A stretch of DNA of 12,976 nucleotides. It comes from CAZVEV01 sp964625865. Its GTDB lineage: Bacteria > Planctomycetota > Phycisphaerae > SM23-33. Shown here in pieces: positions 6,064-12,976 of this stretch (its first letter is position 1; each line of letters starts with the position of its first letter). The notes beneath the pieces were generated by a model that did not search any database, was not told the origin of the DNA, and saw only the letters and a program-made list of their open reading frames with translations. The translations under genes were made by a program, and so were the position numbers. The stretch lies in contig CAZVEV010000169.1 of assembly GCA_964625865.1 (NCBI GenBank), forward strand, positions 1-12,976, given 5' to 3'.

Positions 6064-6104
6064 AATCCCCTTAATCTCATTAATCCGTGTCATCCCCGTC
6101 CTCT
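6064..6104 (-). repeat. Outer inverted repeat, right arm
   Basis: This is the inverted partner of 5841-5880, separated by 183 bp. The near-identity of two 40-bp arms shows either recent duplication and inversion, or selection. It lies about 130 bp upstream of the FlgI-like gene start. Confidence 0.8.
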
Positions 6105-6160
6105 TTCCGTTCTCGCCGTTGTTGTCCGTCGTGTGCGAAACGCTGGAAAACCCTACCGGC

Positions 6161-6166
6161 GTATGA
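6161..6166 (+). promoter_or_regulatory. Weak candidate -10 for the FlgI-like gene
   Basis: TATGAT (five of six bases) lies about 66 nt before the chosen start at 6232. No convincing -35 is seen at 16-18 bp. The rest of the 5757-6160 intergenic stretch holds the repeats listed separately and no gene. Confidence 0.25.
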
Positions 6167-6231
6167 TAACATGCGTCAAGTTCCGGGCCGTGAAGGTCCG
6201 ATAAATGACACAAGCAAGACAGGGAGTGGCT

Positions 6232-7950
6232 ATGTCCACAGTAAGGCTTCCGCTGGTGGTGGGGATGATGATGTGCGCCGCCTTGAGCGGCTGCGCCGAC
6301 GAGACCACCATCGAGACCGTGCCGATCCCGATTCACGTCGAGGGCACGATCGGCCAGTTCGGCCAGTACGTCGGCTTTGCCGAACGCTCCGTGCAGGGCT
6401 ATGGCGTTGTGGTGGGGCTGGGCGAGGACGGGTCGGGCGAGATTCCGGGCAAGATCAAGGACTACCTGATTCAGTACCTGCACCGCCGCAAGCTGGGGTT
6501 CTGGCGGCATGACACGGCGCACCTGCACCCGGCGCGCATCCTGCGAGACCTGGACACCGCGGCCGTCCTTGTCGCCGGCGAGGTCCCCCACGGGGCGCCG
6601 GTGGGCAGCACGTTCGATCTGCAGGTGGCGGCGTTGGACGGCACGAACACGCGATCCCTGGACGGCGGCGTGCTGATGCCTGCGGAACTGCGTCTGGCGA
6701 TTGGGCAACTGGCGGTCCCCGGCGGGCCGACCCACACCTGGGGCGACGGACATGGCGAGGTCTTCGTCAACCCCGTGCTGGACATGTCGAAGCCCGCGAT
6801 GAAGGCCGAACTGCGCCGCGGGCGGATCATCGGTGGGGGCAAGGTCACGCGATATCGCCCGGTGCGCCTGCTGCTGAGCCAGCCGAGCTACCGGATGGCT
6901 CGCGAGATCGAAAGCCGGATCAACCAGCGTTTCGGCGACCGCAAGGAGCGGCGCCCGCCGGCCTCGGCCAAGAGCGACGAGACCATCGAGATCAGCATTC
7001 CACGCGCCTACGCGGATGACTACAAGCATTTCCTCGAACTGGTATTGCACCTGCCCCTTGCGCGCGTCGCGTCGCGAAACGAGTTGCAGACCCGGCGGAT
7101 TCTCAAGGCGATGGGCCAGCCCGACGCGCAGCACGATCACCTGTCGCTGTCGTTGGAGGCCATCGGCGGCGACATTGTGCCCATGCTCCAGCCGTCATAT
7201 GCCTCGGCAGACCCGCAGACCGCGTACTACACCGCCCGGGCGGGGCTGCGTCTGGGCGACAAGACAGCCGGCTCCATCGTGCTTCGGACGGCGCGGACGG
7301 CCGAGACGTCTCTCCAGGTGCCCGCTCTCCGGGAACTCGGTCGCCACAGGCTGCCCGGCACGCTTGAAACGCTGCGGGGGCTGCTGGACGACGAGAACTG
7401 GCTGGTGCGCGTGGCGGCGTACGAGGCCCTTCTCAAGCGTCGCGACACGCAAAGGATCACGCGGATCTCCGTCGGCAAGCGGTTCATGCTCGACATCGTC
7501 CGGTCGAAAGGCTCGCCCGTGATCTACGCCACGCAGGTCGGCGAGGCGCGGATTGCGGTGTTCGGCGGGGACCTGCCGGTAAGCGATCCGATCTTCTTCA
7601 CCCTGCCCGACGACCTGGTGACCATCAGCGACACCAAGCGTCCGGAGGGCAAGAAGCTGATGCTCTACCGCAAGGTGCCCCGCTCCCCGACCCCCAGCGA
7701 CATGCTCTACACCGACTTTAAGGCCTCGGACCTGATCCGCACGCTGGGCGGCCTGCCCGACCGCAGCGCCAAGGGCGACGTCCAGGCCCTTTCTCTGACG
7801 TACAGCCAGGTCCTCCAGGTTGTGCGAGGCCTGTGTCTCTCGGAAACTGGCGGCATTAAGGCCAGATTTGAATTGCAACCGCCTGGTGAATCAGGCAGAA
7901 TCCGTACCGGCGACGGAATGGGCATACGGCCTGATACACCCGAGGGATAG
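6232..7950 (+). CDS. FlgI-like lipoprotein with HEAT-like repeats
   Basis: The protein has 572 residues. A short signal peptide ends in LSG before C21 (AALSGC), a good lipobox. Residues about 35-275 follow the order of the flagellar P-ring protein FlgI: VQGYGVVVGLGEDGSGEIPG (54-73), DTAAVLVAGEVPHGAPVGST (108-127), then the FDLQVAALDGTNTRSLDGGV segment, GEVFVNPV, and QPSYRMAREIESRINQRFG (217-235). Residues about 305-405 look like two to three HEAT-like repeats (DPQTAYYTARAGLRLGD; LDDENWLVRVAAYEALLKR). The last 170 residues match nothing I know. FlgI is normally about 370 residues, periplasmic and not lipidated, and no flagellar genes are nearby, so a flagellar role is doubtful. The start at 6232 has AGGGAG at 5 nt; an ATG at 6205 with AAGG at 9 nt is an alternative. 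smc follows after 59 bp. Confidence 0.78.
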   Translation: MSTVRLPLVVGMMMCAALSGCADETTIETVPIPIHVEGTIGQFGQYVGFAERSVQGYGVVVGLGEDGSGEIPGKIKDYLIQYLHRRKLGFWRHDTAHLHPARILRDLDTAAVLVAGEVPHGAPVGSTFDLQVAALDGTNTRSLDGGVLMPAELRLAIGQLAVPGGPTHTWGDGHGEVFVNPVLDMSKPAMKAELRRGRIIGGGKVTRYRPVRLLLSQPSYRMAREIESRINQRFGDRKERRPPASAKSDETIEISIPRAYADDYKHFLELVLHLPLARVASRNELQTRRILKAMGQPDAQHDHLSLSLEAIGGDIVPMLQPSYASADPQTAYYTARAGLRLGDKTAGSIVLRTARTAETSLQVPALRELGRHRLPGTLETLRGLLDDENWLVRVAAYEALLKRRDTQRITRISVGKRFMLDIVRSKGSPVIYATQVGEARIAVFGGDLPVSDPIFFTLPDDLVTISDTKRPEGKKLMLYRKVPRSPTPSDMLYTDFKASDLIRTLGGLPDRSAKGDVQALSLTYSQVLQVVRGLCLSETGGIKARFELQPPGESGRIRTGDGMGIRPDTPEG

Positions 7951-8009
7951 CTGTTGCCCGGCCGCGGACGGATCCGACGCCGCCGGCAGCGTTAAGGAAG
8001 ACGCGAACA

Positions 8010-11000
8010 ATGAGATTGAAAAACCTGATTGCCGCAGGCTTCAAGAGTTTTGCCGATCGGACGGAGTTCGAGTTCGATGACGGCGTCAGTTGTATCGTGG
8101 GGCCCAACGGGTGTGGCAAGAGCAACGTGGTCGACGCGGTCAAGTGGGTCCTTGGGGAGCAGTCAGCCAAGAGTCTCCGCGGCAGCGAAATGATGGACGT
8201 GATCTTCAACGGGTCGTCCGCGCGCCGCGCGTCGGGTCGGGCGGAGGTCACGCTGGTTTTTGACAACGTCGACGGCGTGTTGCGTCCCGGCGGCGACGAC
8301 GAGTCCGGCCCGCCCCCGGCAGAGGTCTCGATCACCAGGCGCCTGTTCCGCAGCGGGCAGAGCGAGTACCTGATCAACAAGGTCACCTGTCGCCTGAAGG
8401 ACATCCGCGAGATGTTCATGGACACGGGCATCGGCACGAAGGCGTACGGTGTGATCGAGCAGGGCCAGGTCGAGGGCTTCCTCCAGGGCTCGCACGATGA
8501 GCGGCGGAACATCTTCGACGAGGCCGCCGGCATCAGCCGGTACAAGGCCCGCCGCAAGGAGGCCGCCCGAAAGCTCGAACGCGTCGAACAGAACCTCCTG
8601 CGCCTGACCGACGTGCTGAACGAGGCGGCCAGGCAACTGCGGTCGATCAAGTACCAGGCCGGCAAGGCACGGAACTACCAGGCCTACATCGAGCGACTGA
8701 CCGAGCTTAAGAGCCTCCACTTCCTCTCGCAGTACCACCAGCTGTCGGCCAAACGCCTCGGCTGCCAGCGGAAGCTGGACCACGGCAATGACAGCTTGTC
8801 GGCGATTACGACGCGGATCGACCAGTTGTCGGTCGCCTGCACGGCCGCCGAGGCCGAGGCCGAAGACCTCGAGAGGAACGCCCGCCAACTCCAGGTCCAG
8901 ATCGCCACCGTGGGGGGGCAGATTACGATGTGGCAGGAACGGGCCGACGCTCAGGCCGGGCGTGTGGATGAGTACGGCAAGCAGGCGGTGGCGTTGGCCT
9001 CGCGGGCCGAGGGGCTCGAGGCCAAGGTCGCCGGCTTCCAGGACGAACTGGCCCGGCGGCGCGAGGAACTGGGTCGCACCGAAGCGCTGGCTGACGAGAT
9101 GGACGGGCGGTACACCTCGCTTCACGAGGCCCACCAGGCGGCGCAGATGGAGATCTCGCGTCTGCAGGCGGACCTGGAAGACGAGGCCAGCGGCACGATG
9201 GACCTGATCCGGCGGGCCAGCCAGTTCCACAACGAGGTCCACGCCTCAACCATTCGCCAGGACAACCTCGCCTCACGCAAGGACCGCCTGACCGGGCGGG
9301 CGAAGGAAATCGCCGACGCCCTTTCCCAACTGCTCACCGAGCGCGCCGAAGTCGACGCCCGTCACAGCGACGTGCAGGCTGCCCTGGAGGCGACAAAGGC
9401 ACGGCTGACTGAGACCAACGACGAGAGCCGCCGAGCGATTGACTCCGAGCATGAACTCCAGAGCGAGCTGTCGGCCTGCCGGGAGCAGCGATCGGCCCTC
9501 CAGAGCCGCGCCGCCGCCCTGGACGAGATGCAGCGACGACTCGAGGGCGTCGGCACGGGAGTGCGCCGCGTCCTCGAAGCCCGCGCCGAGGGCAGACTTA
9601 CGTGCATTCGCGGCATGCTGGGCGACTTCGTGCAGGCCGACGTGGAGCACGCACCGCTCATCGAGGCCGCACTGGGCGGGGCGGACCAGCAACTGATCGC
9701 CGCCCGCTACGACGAGCTGGCCGCCGCGCGAGACGACCTGGCTGACGCACTCGGCGAAAACGCCGCCGCGCAGGTCTGGTGTCTCGACCGCCTGGCGGTC
9801 CTGAAAGACGACTTCAACGCCGCCGCCTGCCCGCAGGTCGTCGCCCGTGCGATCGACTGGGTGCGGTTCGAGGCGGACCTGGCGCCGGCAATGTGGCGGG
9901 CGCTGGGACGCACGCTGGTGGTCGCCACGCTCGCTGACGCCAAGGCCGTCGCGGCCGCCGCGCCGGCGGGATACCGTTTCGTCACGCTCGCCGGCGAGGT
10001 CGTCGAGCCCGACGGGCGCGTCAGGCTCGGCTGGGCCAACCGCGCCGCCGGCGTGGTTACGCGACGGAGCGAACTGGCCGAACTGACCGAGCAGCGCCAG
10101 CAGGTGGACCTGCGACTGACCGAACTCGACGATCGCTGCCAGTCCGCGCGAGGCCAGTGCGAGCACCTCGAACGCGTGCTGCAGGGCCTGCGGACCGCCG
10201 TCTACGAGGACAGCCTCGAACTGACCACCTGCGCCGGGCGACTGGAAAAACTCGACGACCGGATCGCCCAACTGCAGCGCGAAGAGCCCGTCATCGCCCA
10301 GGACCTCGACCACCTGGCCGCCGAGATTACCGCGGCCGTGCAGGCCGAACACGACGCCCGCCAGCAGGCCGAAGAACTCGAACGCCTCAACACCGAGCGG
10401 CAGGAACACGTCCGGATTCTCGAAGCCCGCATCGCCGCCGCCCAGGACGAACTGACCGCCCGGAACGACGAGATTACCGAGGCCAAGGTCGCCCGCGGAC
10501 AGGCCCGCGAAAAGGCCCTCGCCCTGACCGACTCACTGGGGTCCCTGGCGCGGCAGGCCGAGCACATGACCCGCGAGACCGACGCGGCCCGCAGCGAAAT
10601 CGACCTCCTCCGCCAGCGCCGCGGCGAAGCCGAAACCGCCATCCAGAACGCCCGCGCGCAGATCGACGAACTCTACGCCACGCACGAAACGCTCAACCGC
10701 GACGCCGAAGACGTCGAGGAAAGCCGCGCCGGAATCAAGCAGCGGATCGACGAGTCTCGCGACCTCCTGCGCGGGCAGCGCAAGGCCCACGAGGAAACCG
10801 CCGAACAGGTCAACGCCCTCCGCGTGCGGATCAGCGAGGTCGACGCCAACATCGCCAACCTCATCACCCGCGCCTCGGAAGACATGGGCATGGACCTGCT
10901 GGCGACGGCAGCCGACTACGCCCACGACGACGAGCGCGACTGGGACGCGGTAGCCGAGGAAGTCCGCGAACTGGACGGCAAGATCAAGCGGCTGGGCAAC

Positions 11001-11630
11001 GTCAACCTCGACGCGATCAGCGAGCAGGAGGCCCTTGAAGCCCGTCACGCCCTGTACGAGGGACAGATCCGCGACGTGACCGACTCGCACAAGCAACTGA
11101 ACGACCTGATCCGCCGCCTGAACCGCCAGAGCCGACAGCTCTTCATCGACACGTTCGACGCGGTGCGGGCGAACTTCCAGACGCTGTTCCGCAAGCTCTT
11201 CGGCGGCGGGCGGGCCGATATCCTCCTGACCGATCCGGACAACGTCCTGGAAAGCGGGATCGATATCGTCGTCATGCCCCCGGGCAAGGAACTCCGCAGC
11301 CTCTCGCTGCTGTCCGGCGGTGAGAAGACGATGACGGCCCTGGCGCTGCTGTTCAGCATCTTCAAGTCGCGCCCGAGCCCGTTCTGCCTGCTGGACGAGG
11401 TGGACGCGGCCCTGGACGAAGCCAACACCGAGCGGTTCGCCCGCATGGTCCAGGAATTCGTCGCCAACAGCCAGTTCATCATCATCTCGCACGCCAAGCG
11501 GACGATGAGCATGGCCAACGTGCTGTACGGCGTGACGATGCAGGAGCGCGGCGTGTCCAAGCGGATCAGCGTCCGCTTCGAAGATGCCGACAGTCACCTC
11601 GAAGAGCAGCTCGAACCCGTCGGCGCGTGA
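8010..11630 (+). CDS. smc: Chromosome partition protein SMC
   Basis: This is a full-length 1206-residue SMC ATPase, which with ScpA and ScpB loads on DNA and folds and separates the chromosome. The N-terminal head has Walker A GPNGCGKSN (31-39) and the arginine-finger position R57 (SLRGSEMMD). It also carries the DTGIGTKAYGVIEQG and FDEAAGISRYK blocks. Coiled coil runs from about 165 to 510. The hinge spans about 512-680 (GVGTGVRRVLEA...GWANRAAGVVTRRSE) and the second coil about 680-1010. The C-terminal head has signature LSGGEKTM (1101-1108), Walker B FCLLDEVD (D1129, E1130) and D-loop ALDEAN. All catalytic positions are intact. AAGGA lies 11 nt before the ATG. It is 59 bp after the FlgI-like gene and may be cotranscribed; no scpA or scpB is in the window. 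Confidence 0.97.
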   Translation: MRLKNLIAAGFKSFADRTEFEFDDGVSCIVGPNGCGKSNVVDAVKWVLGEQSAKSLRGSEMMDVIFNGSSARRASGRAEVTLVFDNVDGVLRPGGDDESGPPPAEVSITRRLFRSGQSEYLINKVTCRLKDIREMFMDTGIGTKAYGVIEQGQVEGFLQGSHDERRNIFDEAAGISRYKARRKEAARKLERVEQNLLRLTDVLNEAARQLRSIKYQAGKARNYQAYIERLTELKSLHFLSQYHQLSAKRLGCQRKLDHGNDSLSAITTRIDQLSVACTAAEAEAEDLERNARQLQVQIATVGGQITMWQERADAQAGRVDEYGKQAVALASRAEGLEAKVAGFQDELARRREELGRTEALADEMDGRYTSLHEAHQAAQMEISRLQADLEDEASGTMDLIRRASQFHNEVHASTIRQDNLASRKDRLTGRAKEIADALSQLLTERAEVDARHSDVQAALEATKARLTETNDESRRAIDSEHELQSELSACREQRSALQSRAAALDEMQRRLEGVGTGVRRVLEARAEGRLTCIRGMLGDFVQADVEHAPLIEAALGGADQQLIAARYDELAAARDDLADALGENAAAQVWCLDRLAVLKDDFNAAACPQVVARAIDWVRFEADLAPAMWRALGRTLVVATLADAKAVAAAAPAGYRFVTLAGEVVEPDGRVRLGWANRAAGVVTRRSELAELTEQRQQVDLRLTELDDRCQSARGQCEHLERVLQGLRTAVYEDSLELTTCAGRLEKLDDRIAQLQREEPVIAQDLDHLAAEITAAVQAEHDARQQAEELERLNTERQEHVRILEARIAAAQDELTARNDEITEAKVARGQAREKALALTDSLGSLARQAEHMTRETDAARSEIDLLRQRRGEAETAIQNARAQIDELYATHETLNRDAEDVEESRAGIKQRIDESRDLLRGQRKAHEETAEQVNALRVRISEVDANIANLITRASEDMGMDLLATAADYAHDDERDWDAVAEEVRELDGKIKRLGNVNLDAISEQEALEARHALYEGQIRDVTDSHKQLNDLIRRLNRQSRQLFIDTFDAVRANFQTLFRKLFGGGRADILLTDPDNVLESGIDIVVMPPGKELRSLSLLSGGEKTMTALALLFSIFKSRPSPFCLLDEVDAALDEANTERFARMVQEFVANSQFIIISHAKRTMSMANVLYGVTMQERGVSKRISVRFEDADSHLEEQLEPVGA

Positions 11631-11688
11631 TCGGTGGGCGCGACATTCTGCTTGCGGATCAGGGTCTGTTTGGATCGCATGCATTTGG

Positions 11689-11714
11689 CCCCGCGTGATT
11701 ACACTCGGGGGTTT
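11689..11714 (+). terminator. Possible terminator hairpin after smc
   Basis: CCCCG-C-GTG pairs with CAC-T-CGGGG around an ATTA loop, with one C/T mismatch, about 60 bp past the smc stop. Only GTTT follows, so it is a weak intrinsic terminator at best. The rest of 11631-11750 shows no gene. Confidence 0.4.
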
Positions 11715-11750
11715 CGCGCGTCTGTGCCGCGCCCGTTGGCGCACCGCGAC

Positions 11751-11779
11751 TTGATTGCACCGGTGGGGGGGCGTATCCT
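11751..11779 (+). promoter_or_regulatory. Candidate promoter of the PAP2 lipoprotein gene
   Basis: TTGATT, 17 bp, TATCCT: each hexamer matches four of six consensus bases with ideal spacing. The spacer contains a run of seven G (11765-11771). Initiation near 11786 gives a leader of about 28 nt that carries GGGAG (11802-11806), 7 nt before the ATG at 11814. Confidence 0.45.
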
Positions 11780-11813
11780 CATCACCCTGTAGACTTTCTG
11801 CGGGAGAAGTGCG

Positions 11814-12850
11814 ATGCGAGTGATCTGGATCTGTGCGGTAGCGGCGGCCTTGACGGGATGTGCGACGCCGGAAGGGCGTCACGTGAACGTGGCGGTCCAA
11901 CAGTGCGAGGCGCGTTTGCAGACGCAGGGGACCCCCGATGCGGGGTGCGGTGGCTTGACACGACACCCAAGCCCACGGCACCGGCGACGGGTCAGGGCGC
12001 GACGTGGCTTTGTGCGGCGGCTGACGAAGAGAATACGGGAGAGGCCCCCAAGCCCCGGAAGCGCCCGACGGCGCCGGGGTGGGGCAAGGGCAAGGAAGGC
12101 GAGCGGGAATACGTCCCATGGCGCCAGCGTGTGGGGCGGGCGTATCCGGACCGCTTTTGGCCGAGCCTGGGGCGGTTTGGCAAGGAGATGCCCGAGACGC
12201 TCTGGGATGACGCCAAGTCGGTCGTGACCAATACGCCCTCGCTGGTGATGCTGGGCCTGGCCGGCGTTGCGGGGGCGGCTATCGCCTCCAGCGACCTTGA
12301 CGACCGCGTCGAAGACCACTACACCAAGCACGGATCGCAACTGGGCGAGGACGCCGACGGCCTCGGGGGGTTCCTTGGCAATCCCGCGCTGCACATGCCG
12401 GCGGCCTTCGTCTCGGTTGTCGTCGCCACCGCCAGCGGAGACGACCAGTTCTACGAGGACCAGACGACCCTTCTGAACGCCTTGTGCGTCAACGGCATCG
12501 TCATCCAGGGGCTCAAGTGGTCCCTGGGCGGGGAGAGCCCCAACGGCGACGAGATGGGTTGGCCCAGCGGGCATGCCAGCAGCAGCTTCTGCCTGGCGAC
12601 GGTGATGTACCACCAGCACGGCCCGTGGGTCGGCGTGCCCCTGCTGGGTTTCGCCACCTTCGTCGCCTACCAGCGCGTCGACGCCCGCAACCACGACTTC
12701 TCGGACGTCGTGTCCGGGTCGCTCATCGGCATCGCGATCGGCCACGCTGTGGCGTCAAACCACGAACTGCGCATCGCCGGCATGGAGGTCGCACCGTACG
12801 TGCATCCCGAGACCGGCGCGGTGGGCCTGGCGCTGATCAAGCAGTGGTAG
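11814..12850 (+). CDS. PAP2-family phosphatase lipoprotein, apparently frameshifted
   Basis: From the ATG at 11814 (GGGAG at 7 nt) the frame gives MRVIWICAVAAALTGC, a clear lipoprotein signal with lipidation at C16. By about 11945 this frame degenerates into Arg-rich translation. The protein-like reading resumes in the frame of an ATG at 11858 and runs to the stop at 12848-12850. A single missing base between about 11900 and 11960 (near GGGGACCCCC) would join them. That makes it a -1 frameshift, either a mutation or a sequence error. The body has five hydrophobic segments and PAP2 motifs: KWSLGGESP (motif 1, with Ser where Arg is usual), WPSGH (motif 2), and QRVDARNHDFSD (motif 3, catalytic His and Asp present). 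The family hydrolyses lipid phosphates such as phosphatidate or undecaprenyl pyrophosphate; the substrate is unknown. If the frameshift is real, translation might instead begin at 11858, which lacks a good ribosome-binding site. Confidence 0.72.
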
Positions 12851-12853
12851 GCG

Positions 12854-12976
12854 CTACTGGACGGGCTGGACCTCGGTGACTTCCGGGACGTGCTGCTTGA
12901 GGTGGCGTTCGACGCCCATCTTCAGCGTCATCGCCGCGCCGGGGCAGCCCTTGCAGGCGCCCTGGAGACGCACGGA
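12854..12976 (-). CDS. NifU-like iron-sulfur scaffold domain protein (C-terminal end, cut by window edge)
   Basis: The last 40 codons and a TAG stop are present, and the 5' part lies beyond the window. The sequence VRLQGACKGCPGAAMTLKMG, then VERHLKQHVPEVTEVQPVQ, is the C-terminal NifU/Nfu domain. Its CxxC (C8 and C11 of the visible part) bridges a 4Fe-4S cluster for delivery to apo-proteins. Whether the full protein is a short stand-alone Nfu or a longer NifU cannot be seen. It converges on the PAP2 gene with 3 bp between the stops, leaving no room for a separate terminator. Confidence 0.85.
   Translation of the reverse strand, partial: SVRLQGACKGCPGAAMTLKMGVERHLKQHVPEVTEVQPVQ

Noticed and set aside
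3534..7950. A flagellar locus, suggested by a MotB-like OmpA domain and a FlgI-like protein
   Set aside because: The two genes are in separate divergent units, both are lipoproteins, and no other flagellar gene is present.
10533..12119. A 528-codon open frame on the minus strand, antisense to the end of smc
   Set aside because: It covers the SMC C-terminal head in reverse and has no domain signal; it is a shadow of the codon bias of smc.

Overview
The window is a high-GC chromosomal segment of a bacterium most likely belonging to the Planctomycetota (perhaps Phycisphaerae-like). This placement is inferred from three things: a helix-turn-helix/two-membrane-helix protein carrying a GSGSGLLDLTRESDDTSLG-type motif, a small membrane protein with a YTYDITLDQYNTEP-type tail, and a lipoprotein FlgI-like protein fused to HEAT-like repeats. 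I recognise all three as planctomycete-style proteins from memory, not from a search. No phage, plasmid, CRISPR, tRNA or rRNA is visible, and most genes are housekeeping.

Left half, leftward transcription: positions 1-240 hold no convincing gene. A two-gene unit follows, an unrecognised 143-aa protein (241-672) downstream of an LL-diaminopimelate aminotransferase-like enzyme (696-1874). It has a recognisable promoter (1938-1965) and a leader hairpin. Upstream of it lies the double GTPase Der (2052-3395), which may be transcribed leaderless. A second leftward unit of three genes (5685 to 3534) is driven by a promoter at 5729-5756 and closed by a good intrinsic terminator at 3466-3504. It encodes a small anchored protein, the HTH/two-TM protein and a coiled-coil OmpA/MotB-type lipoprotein, so it looks like an envelope-related operon.

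Middle: the divergent intergenic region 5686-6231 contains a nested, nearly symmetrical repeat structure. A 40-bp inverted repeat (5841-5880 and 6064-6104, 38 of 41 aligned positions identical) encloses two REP-like hairpins in inverted orientation. They share GCGG, CTTG and CGTG blocks but have different, compensating stems. This REPIN-like composite is the most unusual non-coding structure here.

Right half, rightward transcription: a FlgI-like lipoprotein with HEAT-like repeats (6232-7950), then a full-length chromosome-segregation SMC ATPase (8010-11630), then a lipoprotein PAP2-family phosphatase (11814-12850) whose signal-peptide frame and catalytic frame are separated by an apparent one-base frameshift. 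The right edge cuts a leftward NifU-like iron-sulfur protein (12854-12976), convergent with the phosphatase gene and only 3 bp away.

I do not see a complete new defence or mobile system. The items most worth a second look are the REPIN-like element, the FlgI/HEAT lipoprotein, the HTH/two-TM operon and the frameshifted PAP2 gene.
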